From Chrysemys picta bellii (lineage: Eukaryota > Chordata > Testudines > Emydidae): DNA of 64,000 nt. Below are positions 1 through 43,897 of this stretch, one piece after another. Every line of letters starts with the position of its first letter. The stretch's first letter is position 1. The DNA lies in contig NC_088794.1 of the NCBI RefSeq assembly GCF_011386835.1, forward strand, positions 89,326,009-89,390,008. Reading direction: 5' to 3'. Made by a program: the position numbers and the translations under genes. The notes beneath the pieces are model-generated. The model saw only the letters and a list, made by a program, of their open reading frames with translations. It did not search any database and was not told the DNA's origin.

Positions 1-1469
1 GTATAACTCAGCCTTAGTGCCCCCACTCTCGCTGCCTCTTAATCTAAGGTGCATACTCAGTAACAGATCATCCCCTCAAGGACCCTTCATCTACTAGAGC
101 TGGTCAGAAAATGGAAGCCAACACCAAGGAGTTTTTGCTGCTGCTGTGACCCATGTATCCATTCTTCTCTATAGGCTGTGTTCCCTCATTCGAATGCTTC
201 TGCTATGCTGCGCCATGGCCTGGCCTCTTGGTGAGGGGAAGTGGTGCTTCCTGGCAGTCGCATTGCCATTGTGCATCATGGGAGATTATGGAGCAGGCTG
301 CCCAGATGGACTTTGCGGGGAATGGGAGCATAAGGTACCCGAGCTACAACTCCCATGAGGCGCCCCATAGCAACATTTCAAAATGGAAATATTTTGGGGT
401 TTGGGCGTTCACATTTTTGATGAAAAACATCAAAAGTTTCCACAGGACACCTTTTTGTGAAAAATTTCATTTATCTGAACTGATTTAGAATTTTGTTTCA
501 ATTTTAGATGAAATTCAATTTTCCATTTAAAAACTGTTTCCTCAGAAAACTTTCAACTAACGCTACTCAATGCATTCTTGGGCTATACAACATCCCCTCG
601 ACTCCTCATGCATCATTCAACCACCCAGCATTTCTTTTTACTTTTGATGGAGAGATCCACCCAGTTTTATCCCCTTTCTGGCGCACCCTAATGTTATAAA
701 ATCCTCCTTCTCAAAAGGGAGCTGGGTAACTTGCCTTCCCATAGGACCATCAGTGCAGCTCCATTAATTTACTAGAGAGGGCTGCCTGACAGTTGTATGA
801 GATGCCTCCAGGATTGAAACTCAGATCCCTACATATTTCCATCTGCTACCATAAGAGCAGAGTAAAGATTCTGAAAAGGCCTCTGCCACGCAGCAGTCTG
901 ATGGGTTCAGTGAAATGATAGGAAGACCAAAGAAAGTTGTCATTAAAATTTAAAAAGTCAACTGCTAAATGTCACTATTCATGAACCAAGTGGGTTACTG
1001 CATTAGCCTTTTGACTCTGGACAGCTGTAGTCACATTTTTGCTTTGTCATATGTAGAATAAGGAGAAGGATCGTCTTAGCTAATTCCTATATGAACATTA
1101 GCCTTAATAAAAAACAATATACAATTAAGCAGTCTGTTCAAAGGCGTCCAGGATTAGGTTAGCAGATGGTCTTGAAGGTCAGAATTGAGAGGCAAAGGCA
1201 AAGCTGTACTGAGTACCAGGAATGGAACAGCAGTGGTGCTACATATCAGCACGGAGGAGGATTTGCAGAACTATGTGGAGGTCCAAGACTGGAACAGGAG
1301 GAATGCTGCAGGTTTGAACTGAGGTGCACTGGCAGAGCTACATAGGGAGAGACTGTAGAGGCATGCCCTGCTTTAGCAAAGACTATCAGTTTTCTGCAGT
1401 CATTGTCAGAATTATGAAAGCCTGCTCAAAAATACTTGAAAAATGGAATAAAAACTCAAAACCTAAAGT
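1..1469. other. Flank downstream of MAP3K9, no gene seen
   Basis: No convincing coding exon on either strand; the ORFs here are short and without family resemblance. It contains the dispersed repeat copy at about 330-660 and otherwise AT-rich unique-looking sequence. Confidence 0.5.
330..660. repeat. Dispersed repeat, copy 1 of a pair
   Basis: From ACAACTCCCATGAGGC through ATTTCAAAATGGAAATATTT, TTTCCACAGGA, TTTCAATTTTAGATGAAA to ACCACCCAGCATTTCTTTTT, this stretch matches 5288-5583 in order, with scattered substitutions and small indels. The family is not recognised. Related words with AATTTTGACAAAA character recur near 48160-48250. Confidence 0.65.
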
Positions 1470-1484
1470 CGATGACTCAACAGT

Positions 1485-1490
1485 TTTATT
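1485..1490 (-). terminator. Candidate distal poly(A) signal AATAAA
   Basis: On the minus strand the sequence reads GACTTGAATAAAACTGTTG, then after about 20 bases a T/G-rich stretch (TTTAGGTTTTGAGTTTTTAT). This is the usual hexamer, cleavage and downstream-element order. It would end the MAP3K9 transcript near 1465-1470. A plus-strand AATAAA at about 1885 could instead belong to a convergent neighbour. Confidence 0.45.
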
Positions 1491-3161
1491 CAAGTCTGTG
1501 TGCTCTGTGGTGAGACAAGGCCTAGATCAGCATTACACTGTAATACAATAATAATTTTAGCCATTGAACCAAGCCTGCTTGGCATCCTTGGTTTACAATT
1601 TACAGTACATCCAAAAAAAGGCAGAGAAACGAACAAAAAAACCTGACAACATTAATTAGCTCTTTGCGTCATTTAAATATTATTCTACAACAAAAGAACT
1701 TAATACAAAAAACAACTGAAATCCAAGATACACACGATACATTGACACGAAACTGAGGAAAGAGATACAGTAGATTATACACAAGGGTAATCAGCTGATG
1801 TGTTAGTTACAGTGAAACAAACCAGACTGATAATAATTTAACTACTTTTTTAAGCTCCAATGGGTCAGAGGCAACAGCTGTGTCACAAATAAAGCTTTTT
1901 AAAAAATGAATTCAGTCTTATTTTCCCCAATAGCCTTGCGGCCGAAAAGAAGTAAAGGAAGGCTCCAATAAATCACTTCATTTAACAATAAGTCATCACA
2001 CACACACACAAATAAGGAAAGAGTGGCCTCAATTATTTTATTTAAACTTTCAGGAGGAAATTTGCATTTGCAGTTTTGACCACTTTGCTGACAAATATAC
2101 TGTGTACTTTGGGCAAAGAACACCTTCCAGTAATGCTCCCTATAATGACAAATTTGTGAAGACCTTAGATAGGAGAGAGAAGCCACACTGCAAACTGAGG
2201 TAATTAGCAGGTCATAATAAAGGCCCAATCCTGCAGGGTGCATGGTGCTTATGAGGTGTCCAAAACCCTTTACTCCTAACTGATTTCAACAGGAGCAGAA
2301 AGAGTTCTGCACCTCAAAAGACTGAGCATAAGGGCATGATCGTACAACACTGAAATCTGTTTGCCTGATTCTGTTCTAGTTACTCCAGTTTAATGGCGTT
2401 AATCCATACTTACAGCATTGTAATACAGCAGAATCAGGTCAATGGGATTTTTGCCTTTGACTTTAATGAGAGCAAGATCAGCTTCACAGCTAGTAGATAA
2501 GGCAAACAGAGGAGAAATATACTGCATAAAAAGAGCAGAAAATATATCCCTGTCTGAGAAGATAATGACCTTTCAGATACACAGAACAGTTTGTATGTAA
2601 AAGGACAGTGATTTCCCTGACCTACTCCTTACATATAAACCACTCAACACATCGCTCAGGCAAAACATCTCGGATGCACCAGAAACATCCCCACATTTAC
2701 AGTGAACAAATTATACAAATCAGCAAATACTGTGCTGGACCAGCAGCAAGTAGCTGAAGGTGGCACAAGAGCTTGATTAGCATCAGACCAAGAGAGGGTA
2801 TTGACTGTTGCTGGGCTTGGCAACTGTAGCCAAGACAGAACTCTATCCTGAGTGTGTATTCTGCCAGGGGGTGGGGGAAATAAATCTGAGAAAAGGCATC
2901 AGGGTTACTGACACTTCTGTCCCCTCACCCACCCACGCCCCTTCACAGCTCACAACCAGCCCACAGGGAAACAGCGCCTCCACTTGTGGCAAAAGAAACC
3001 GCCACTTCCAAAAGTGCCTAGTCAATGTAGTAAGAGCTACCATCACAGCAGCAGCCAGCAGATACAATCACACACAAGCTGGCATTTTCTTAAAGCCTTG
3101 TTGAGGAACTGGGGGAAGGAGTCACCTGTCAAGTGACAGTCATACACAGCCATTCCTCTAA

Positions 3162-3424
3162 GGTTATATCTACCCTGCAATTCAAAACCCACATCCGGCC
3201 CAGGCCAGCTGACTCAGGCTAAGGGGCTGTTTAACTGCAGTGTAGACATTCAGGCTGGATGCAGACCCTAGAACCCTATGAGGTGGGAAGGTCCGAAAGC
3301 TCATCTCAGGCTGCAGCTGGAGCATCTACATCGCACTTAAACAGCTCCACAGCCTGAGCCCTGTGAGCCTGAGTCAGCTGGCACGGGCCAGCCACAGGTG
3401 TCTAATTGCAGTTTACACGTATCC
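3162..3424. mobile_element. Degenerate Harbinger-like MITE with TAA target duplication
   Basis: Ends GGTTATATCTACCCTGCAAT and ATTGCAGTTTACACGTATCC are imperfect inverted repeats. They are flanked by TAA at 3159-3161 and 3425-3427, the 3-bp duplication typical of PIF/Harbinger elements. No transposase is present. Its interior (GCTGACTCAGGCTAAGG ... GAGTCAGCTGGCACGGGCC) is also partly self-complementary. An old copy, judging by end divergence. Confidence 0.6.
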
Positions 3425-5287
3425 TAAGAACAGCAGCCTGGTTAGAACATATAGGAGCACAACCCTCCACTTTAGCACAGAAGATCTCTAAGGGCCGCAC
3501 TTCAGTTCCATTGACTTCACAGAAAGTGGTTTGCTGAATGGGAATGGATATATGTGCTCAAGAGTTTTGCAGGAACAGGGCCTAAAAGGGTCCACTCATT
3601 TCCTTATTGTGTGTATAGCCAATAGGTGGCAGAACCAGAGGAATATCTTTTCTACCTAGATGCTCCCCACTTAAGTGATTTGCCATTGGGACGGTTCCTC
3701 TCTGAATTAAACAATGGCCTGCTCTCACCCTAAATTAAACTGATCCACTGGTGAATCTGCTTTGGAGTTCCAGATGCTCAGGCAAAATAACTCTTGCATT
3801 AAAAAACTCATCATCCAACCCCAAGATTTAAAACATTTTAGTGTTCGGATTAAATAGACCTTTAGTGCATTTTCAACTTCTAAATAAGGTGCCCAATCCT
3901 GAGATGCAGAGACATCTATTGACTTCAATGGGAGCTGCAGGTGCTCAACATCCTTTTTCCACGCAGCACCCTAACCTCTCCCCCAGATGGATCCATTTTA
4001 AAGAGGAACACCTTTCAATCTCTGCAAAGCAGAGATCAAATTCAACTGGTACATGGCAGTATGCAATACTGGAACCTCTGTCATGCTGCTGTTTTATTCT
4101 CCAGAGTCTAAGATTTAAAAAGGGGAAAAGTCTACCTGTTAAGGTTGCTGAGACAGCCTTGAAAATGTGACCAGAACATTACTGATGCAGCAATATCTGC
4201 TTGTGTTTAAGAGCCTGAAACAATGGTTCTGGGAGGCATTAACTATCCATGCAAATACTCAGTGGTAACAGTGCTTAAAACTGGCTATTTCATGTCTCAA
4301 AGCATGTGGGAAAGGAGAAGAACCATATTATGAAGATCTCCACAATTTACTGTGTGACAGTTCATTCTGCTGCCACGAATGACTGGACTTGAGCTACTGC
4401 CATGCTTTCCCACCTCCATCAAGAAGCCAAACCCAAGATGCTCACTAGAGCATCTAAGATCCCCCTAAATGGAGAATCAAGTTGAAGCCGCCCAGTAGGG
4501 ATAGGAGCCTTATCGAGGAGAAGTCAAGAACAAAGACATGGGTGTTTTTGACCCAAGTGAGGAGCAGCCAAGCCCAAGGATCCCAGGGAACATAAGTGAT
4601 CATATTCTGATCATCTGGTATGCGTGGCATTTCATTTGAGCTGAGTTTGGAATAGTTCTGCCACTTCACCCGCAACCCCATTTTCTTCCTTTACTGCTAA
4701 GACGCAGATTTTGGAAGGCAAAAGGATATGGTCAGGGCAGGCCTGTACCCACACTTCTACTCTCTCTCCTACTACCTTAAGATGGGAAGCAGTTAAATCT
4801 TCCCAGACTTCATAATCTGCTCTTGGGAAGGTCCCAACCAGGAGATTAGGACATCTGCAGGTAAGCAAGCTGCACAAAGGAGGAGAGGTTTAAACTACTC
4901 CCAACTGGGATACACAAAACACTTAGCCTGGTCTATTCTGGCATTTTGGCCATCAGTGTAAATATATCCCCTTAAAACTGGGATAAAGCTGCATCAATGC
5001 AAATCATGTTGCTCTGGTATATATTGTGTACAGTAGGAGTTTGATCTAGTGCAGCTACAGTGGTGGCTAAAATCCCAAAGTAGGCAAGGCCTTACAAAAG
5101 CATTTCTAGATGGTGAGTGGGGTATTTGTCCCAACATGAGACTGTATCTCGCAAAGAATTAAAATAAGCATGCCCCACTGGCTTATCCTCAAACTTACAT
5201 CAGATCCCCATTTGCTATTTGTTTGTCCAGCTGAATCGTCAACTCCGGAGCTAACAGTGTAATTAAGCAAGAGTCCACATCTAGCCA

Positions 5288-5583
5288 ACATTATAATTCC
5301 CATGAGGCACTGTGGCAGCATTTCAAAATGGAAATATTTTGGGGTTTGGGCATTCAAATTTTTGATGAAAAATGTCAACAGTTTCCACAGGAAGTCTTTT
5401 TGCGAAAAATGTCTTTATCTGGACTAATTTAGTATTTCGTTTCAATTTTAGATGAAACTATTTTCCATCCAAAAATTGTTTCAAACAGAAAATTTTCAAT
5501 CAGCCCTACTCGGCAATATAACATCCCCTTGACTCCTCATGAATTACTCAACCACCCAGCATTTCTTTTTATTTTTGGTGGAA
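5288..5583. repeat. Dispersed repeat, copy 2 of a pair
   Basis: Colinear with 330-660 from TTCCCATGAGGC to CAGCATTTCTTTTTATTTTT. Same orientation, 5 kb away. No terminal repeats or poly(A) tail were identified, so the class is unknown. Confidence 0.65.
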
Positions 5584-6744
5584 AGGTGAAGTTTTTTTAT
5601 AATATCCACTGCGTTGGGCACTAAGAATACATCATGCTTTCCTAATAGTTGCTGCCCTGGACTCTAACTGCTAGATACTGACACTCAGATGTTCTGGTGA
5701 TGAGTGCATTAAATATAGATAGATAGATTAAAGGACCAGTATTGTAACTAGAGAAGTGCATCATGGTAATGTGCAGTTCTGCTTTAAAATACATTATATG
5801 GCATTTTTTTAATCTGCATGTTTATGTATCTGTATTGTTAACAGCAGTAAAAGCCAATGACTGGTTGGACTGAGGGCAAACTATGGAGGTCATAAACTGC
5901 CAAGAAACATGCTGATTATTTTGGGACTCCAGCAGTGGAAAAATAAGCAGAATCTTTTAAATAAAGCACATACATTCTATATTATTTTACATCGTATATC
6001 TGAATATCTGAGACCCAACACAATAAGTGTTATCATGCTGTTTTCTATCTTTGCTGTGCCAGCTCATAGCTCACTAGTCCAGTGTTCACTCAAAAAAAAA
6101 AAAAAAATCTTTGTGCCTTCCCCCCGTTCTGATCCCTATGAATGGGTGGAGCTTCCTGTAAAAAGCACAAAGCCACTACACTGTCCTCCTTCAAATTCCT
6201 CCTTTTATACTCACCTTTGCTGTGATGCCTACAAACCTCTCAACAATGATTAGGCACGTGGTATCTTGTGACTGCTTCTTACTGTACTAAACACAAATCA
6301 TTTCACTATCGCCTGGTCCATTCCTGCCCTGTCCCCCCACACAGCCTCCATGTTTGTTTTTCTCCATTTTTTGACTCTTTTATGCCTAAATTATAAGCTC
6401 CTTTAGGAGCTAGCACTATTATGTGTGTGCAATTTCCTGACCCTAATTTAACCCTAAGGCACTACCACATTTCAAATAAATAGATAATATTAATAATAAA
6501 TAATAAACTGATGAAGATGGGGGGGATGGAGCAAGCCGTTGAAAGCAGAGATTTAGAACAATAATTGAAAGAAGGTAACTGCTTGCTTATTTTTACCCCA
6601 GTAACAGAGACGATTCTGTGCATGTTTCAGTTAATGGGAAGTTATAAACTCTGCAAGTCAGGTATTTGCTCTGACATGCTATGAAGCATACTACAGTACT
6701 GAAAGCCACAGTGGTGGTCCTTTCAAAAGAAACAAAACCCTAGA

Positions 6745-6968
6745 GAGTGGACATGTGAAATATAAAGGAACCTAGGATGCCAAAAAACTTCTTAATTATA
6801 AAAAAAGTTAAACTCTGGACTAGGCTTCCAAAGGAGGTTGTGCAATCCCCATCATTGGAGGTTTTTAAGGACAGGTGAGACAGTCAGAGATGGTCCAGAT
6901 ATACTTGGTCCTGCCGCAGAGCACGAGCTGGATTGATGACCTCTTGATGTCCCTACATTTCTATGATC
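6745..6968 (+). mobile_element. CR1 LINE 3' fragment
   Basis: Contains GACTAGGCTTCCAAAGGAGG, TTGTGCAATCCCCATCATTG and GAGGTTTTTAAGGACAGGT, the 3' end of the CR1 reverse transcriptase ORF, then a 3' tail ending TACATTTCTATGATCC. The terminal CTATGA-type octamer is typical of CR1. 5' truncated and degraded. Confidence 0.7.
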
Positions 6969-8061
6969 CTTTATACCTAAACCACACAGCATTTGTTCTA
7001 TGCAGCTCACAAATCAATCCAAGGAACCTACACTGAGTAGGACAATGATGCTCCCAGGCATTTGGAACCAAAACAGTGAGAAATCTCTTCCTCATTCTTG
7101 GCAGGAGTTGAACTTCTCCATGTAGAGAGCTGCTGTGGCAGAGAAGCTTCCTCAGAAGGGAAAAGAACAAATCTTATTCTTTATTCTAAGGAAGCAGTAT
7201 GGTTTTCAGGTGTCTGCAGCTGCCCCACCCGATCAGTGGCAAAAATTTACCTTGAAACTTCATATACGTGTGTTCAGACTGGGAGGGATTATTTAAAACC
7301 ATAACCTGATGTAGTTCATTTTCTAAAAAGCTATATTCATCTCTCAAAGGAATGGCAAGAAGGCTAAAAACAGATGATCACAAGATAAAGCAGAAGCTAA
7401 ATGCGCATCATGGTTGCAGTAGATTTGTATCACTGTGCAATAATATTTTACTGCTGGTCGTTATATTTCCTAAAAAAAAAAAAAAAAAGGGTATGCGTTT
7501 TTAGATTATCTCCAAAATTTATGAGCAGGTAGTGAGCATCTTTTTCTGGAAAAAGCAGCTCTAAAAAACCCAGGAAACATCAAGATTTCAGAGCTGGTCT
7601 TGATTATTCAAGAAGGTGGCAGGATGTCATGTGAGACTTGGGATGCAGTACTAGGCTTGATTCCTGAATCTTTGTCATGTATCTAATGTTGACTTTGACT
7701 ACAAATATAAATACTAACACCAGGGGGCGGGGAAGAGGAGGGGAAAATCACACTACAAATGGAAGTTAGGTAATGGAAATAAGTCTTCAAAAGGACTTTT
7801 TACAAAAATAAAGTGTTCTAAATGGCAATGAACTTGAAGTTCAATTTTTATTCTTTCAACTACCTTAAGATGGCAAACAGCAAACACTTTGATAGAGTGA
7901 GAGGTTATCCAGTTTCTCTGTATGTTCTTTACGGGTCTCAACAACAGACTGAGATCTCCACTGTGAATGCTATACTGCCCCCATTGATCACAAGAAGACA
8001 ATGTACCGCAACAACTGTACCATGGGGGAGAAGGCAACTACTCCTACACTTCTACTTCTAT

Positions 8062-8353
8062 GGCCTGGTCTACACTGCGGGGGGTGGGATCAATCTAAGA
8101 TACGCAACTTCAGCTACGAGAATAGCATAGCTGAAGTCGACATACCTTAGATCGACTTAGAATCACTTACTTCACGTCCTCGCGGCCGCCGCTCCCCCGT
8201 CGACTCCGCTTCCGCCTCTCACCGTGGTGGAATTCCGGAGTCGACGGCAGAGCAATTGGGGATTGATTTATTGTGTCTACACTAGACGCGATAAATCAAT
8301 CCCTGATAGATCGATCACTACCCGCCGATCCGGCAGGTAGTGTAGACGTACCC
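8062..8353. mobile_element. MITE with GGYCTGGTCTACACT-type inverted ends
   Basis: The left end GGCCTGGTCTACACTGC and the right end, reverse-complemented GGGTACGTCTACACTACC, form imperfect terminal inverted repeats. Both sides are flanked by TAT. The interior is GC-rich with CpG-rich words (GCGGCCGCC, GTCGAC twice, TCGATC) and inner inverted segments (GATTGATTTAT / ATAAATCAATC). The end sequence resembles the 56989-57385 and 39124-39840 elements, suggesting the same Harbinger-like superfamily. Relatively young, judging by surviving CpGs. Confidence 0.6.
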
Positions 8354-8407
8354 TATAGCAATGAAAGGACATAGCCATCACAAAGTTTTGCTAAATCAGA
8401 ACACCTT

Positions 8408-8426
8408 CCCCCCCCCCCCCCCCCCA
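8408..8426. repeat. Poly(C) tract
   Basis: Run of 19 C immediately after ACACCTT. A homopolymer run in putative 3' UTR; on the transcript strand it is poly(G) and length is likely polymorphic. Confidence 0.9.
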
Positions 8427-10043
8427 CAATGATGCCAATAGATTCATCTCTTAAAAGTGCTAATCTGCATGGTCAGCTAGTCTCAAAAGAATCTATACAC
8501 TGAGACTCCCTGTCCCATACACAGCAACCACCTGAGGCAACAACAGTATACTGAAAAAAAAAATACCCTAAGAAAAATAATATTGTACTACTGATGAGGA
8601 ACTCAGAGATGGATGGGATCTCTTTGATGGCAGAGCAGGATCATCTAGCTGGTCTGGGAAGAGGCTGCAGCTACTACCATTCTGGTTTCTTACATAAAGG
8701 TCATCTCTCCAATAAAGTGTTTCAGTTTACCAGAGATTAAGCAAAAGAGACCTGTGGTTCTTAGGTTTTGGTTGTTCTGGTTGTACAGGATGAACAAGGA
8801 GAACAAAGGACAACCAAAATCTTCCAGGCACCATATTATAAGGGCCCAAGGGAGTTTTTTGATTTCCTAATTCAGCATCTCACTTTGTGAATTAAAGTAA
8901 CAGAAAAGAGAATGAACTGATGGGACTGGGTCAGCACAGAAACAAAAGAAGAAGAGATCCGCAAAGACAAATGTGGGAGTTACTTTGAAAATGTTATTTA
9001 TTCAATTCAATTCCTAGATAGCAGTTTTTTAAAAGAGTGGAGTTTCTCAAATATAAATATATTCTCTCATACTACCACTCTATTTGCTGCTGTTATAGCA
9101 GATACCAACATTTGCCATTCTTCTCCCTCCCCCCCCCTTCTTGGAAACTATTTTTAAACCTTAACACCTTTTACCCCAGTCTTTTGCCATTATTTTTGGA
9201 CAACTCAAGTGAAACTCCAGTCATGCGCTTTCCCTTCCTTGCTTGGCAAATGGCACATGAATTATTCAGATGCCAAAGAACTAATATAGTTACCTGAATG
9301 GTGGTTTTCCCATAATGAATTTACACTGCCCACCTTCCCCTCCTCAAGAATGATTGGTTAGAACGACACATAAATCCATTATTACATTGAATACTGGGAC
9401 TGATCTGAGATTTCTCCATTTGGCAACATGTGGTCAAAAGTAGCAATGGGGATTTGTGCTCTTCCAATTGGCTCTCAGCTTCCTAGCACCTAGCGAATTG
9501 TACCTAAGAACTCTATTGGAGATTTGGAGCATCCCAGCTAGTGACAAAAGGGCAGAAGAAAAGAGATTAAAGTAGGAAAGACATTAACCCAGGATAGAAG
9601 ATCTAGGAGTAGGAATAGGACAGGATAAAGAATGGAACTGGTTAGGACGTTAGCTTAATCCAGATACATGTTTTCTACATGATATGAGGCCTCAGTGCCC
9701 CATCTGGCTCCCACGGATTTCGATGGAAGCAGGCCATTAGGATTACATACCTGATTTTCCTAGCATTGACAGGGTGAGGAAGAACCTCACTAATGAATAC
9801 ACTGAGTTCTTTCTGCAAGCCAAACATACTGTCTGGTTCCTAATGCTGATGGCTTTGTTATACATCATCAGTGTGGAGAGCTTGCTTTTGAGGTCACACA
9901 CAACTCAACAGAAAGAGTGAATTACTGTTCTAGCTACAGGTCCACTCACACAAAGGGACTACATTATAGTATATAAATTAGATTAGATGGAATGTGTCAG
10001 AGTTCCAGATGAAAACTGCATCTGAGGAGCATTTAACAAAGAA

Positions 10044-10049
10044 TTTATT
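10044..10049 (-). terminator. Candidate proximal poly(A) signal AATAAA
   Basis: Minus-strand AATAAA lies about 550 bases past the MAP3K9 stop codon (context CTCTAATAAATTCTTTG). It could give a short 3' UTR isoform. Downstream bases are only moderately T-rich, so use is uncertain. Confidence 0.25.
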
Positions 10050-10596
10050 AGAGACTATAAAATCCAAGCATGTGTGGGCCAGGTGCTTCTGCCGGGGTAG
10101 TGGGTAGATGCCAGACCAACCCTGCCATAAGAATGGGATTCAGTGAAGCAAATCTCCAAATATTTGCTATTTCTCCCACTTGGACAGCCTTGGGAAAATA
10201 CCAAACACCAGTGCCTGATATACTGTAATACTTGGGATCTCAGGATCCAGGTTAATACTGGGATATATACCAATATACAACATTTGTCAAGCTCTGTGAG
10301 GTCAAATACAGAGACTTTGATATGATCATTTTTGCTTATTGCCATTTCAAACTGCAACAACAAGATAAGGAAGACTACAGAAAATCCCCACAGCAAAAGT
10401 CAGCAGCTTTGAGTTGCCCAGTTACATCCAACTGCAGACAAAAATCAGACAGTCAGACAATACATTTTCAATAGAGGCAGCACCATTATATGATCTCAGT
10501 AGCATCCCTCCATTTTATCTGTCTTCAAAGTGCATTCTCAGTGCAAGTAGTAGGATTGACTCTAAAGGGGCTTACTGCCCCCTAATGGATTTCATG

Positions 10597-42644
<32,048 letters not shown>

Positions 42645-43262
42645 CTAGGATTTATCCATAAAGATCTCCTCCCCACCAAAGAGAAGCCATTTCCCAAATT
42701 TAAGTCTTGCCTTAGCTAATCTCTGCTTCTGAATGCTTTACACATTATCTTGCCTTGTAAAAGAAGTCTCAAACTGTGCCCTCAATCTGATGAAAAACAA
42801 AATGTCTAATTAATGAGTCCATTCCCATAATTAACAAACATTAATCACAGCCAAGACCTGAAAGCAAGGATTTCAGAAGCAGAATTGGCCAAATCCTGAA
42901 ATCCTTGCTCAGTTTTTACTCAGTCCTTACTAGAACGCAATTGAGGATATAGGGTTATAGCATCATATATGCACTTCTAGGATGCTGGAGATGTGACCTT
43001 TGGTTTTTAATGTATCAGGATACCCAAGGTACAGGTAAATAGGACATAAGAACCATTCGGCGTACTGTGTACTGTTACTCTATGTAAACAATCCTCTGGT
43101 AAAGGGAAGTGAACCACTGTAACTTCTAGAAATCCAAAAAAGGGGAGGTGCCTCGTATATAATTTCCTAATTAATCCTTTCTGAGCAAAGCAACTATCGC
43201 ATCTTTCTCACGAACTGCTTAGAAGAGATTCTTATCAAGGAGAACAACCCCATAAGGGTGGA

Positions 43263-43897
43263 TTCATAGATTCATAGATTCTAGGACTGGAAGGGACCTC
43301 GAGAGGTCATCGAGTCCAGTCCCCTGCCCGCATGGCAGGACCAAATACTGTCTAGACCATCCCTGATAGACATTTATCTAACCTACTCTTAAATATCTCC
43401 AGAGACAGAGATTCCACAACCTCCCTAGGCAATTTGTTCCAGTGTTTAACCACCCTGACAGTTAGGAACTTTTTCCTAATGTCCAACCTAGACCTCCCTT
43501 GCTGCAGTTTAAACCCATTGTTTCTGGTTCTATCCTTAGAGGCTAAGGTGAACAAGTTCTCTCCCTCCTCCTTATGACACCCTTTTAGATACCTGAAAAC
43601 TGCTATCATGTCCCCTCTCAGTCTTCTCTTTTCCAAACTAAACAAACCCAATTCTTTCAGCCTTCCTTCATAGGTCATGTTCTCAAGACCTTTAATCATT
43701 CTTGTTGCTCTTCTTTGGACCCTTTCCAATTTCTCCACATCTTTTTTAAACTGCGGCGCCCAGAACTGGACACAATACTCCAGCTGAGGCCTAACCAGAG
43801 CAGAGTAGAGCGGAAGAATGACTTCTCGTGTCTTGCTCACAACACACCTGTTAATACATCCCAGAATCATGTTTGCTTTTTTTGCAACAGCATCACT
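43263..43897 (-). mobile_element. CR1 LINE 3' part with RT C-terminal remnant
   Basis: The minus-strand frame reads [60 protein letters not shown] and [20 protein letters not shown] through [20 protein letters not shown], the end of CR1 ORF2. The 3' terminus is a short tandem ATTCATAGATTCATAG. The frame stays open across about 200 codons, so the copy is fairly young, but it is 5' truncated. Close sister of 18316-19248. Confidence 0.92.

Larger units (their letters stand above)
1470..10596 (-). other. MAP3K9: Putative long MAP3K9 3' UTR
   Basis: No coding sequence is seen between the stop codon and the strong minus-strand poly(A) signal at 1490-1485, and no splice-site or ORF evidence suggests another gene. 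The stretch at about 1490-1760 has the look of a conserved mRNA 3' end on the minus strand, with AT-rich tracts followed by AATAAA. Earlier signals exist, for example AATAAA at 10049-10044, which would give a 3' UTR of only about 0.6 kb. The interval also contains the transposon copies listed separately at 3162, 5288, 6745 and 8062. The extent is inferred, not shown. Confidence 0.4.

Noticed and set aside
8170..8245. Possible cloning-vector or linker contamination (NotI-, SalI- and EcoRI-like sites close together)
   Set aside because: The words lie within an element with inverted GTCTACACT-type ends and flanking TAT, and the end sequence recurs at 56989-57385, so a natural CpG-rich transposon is the simpler explanation.
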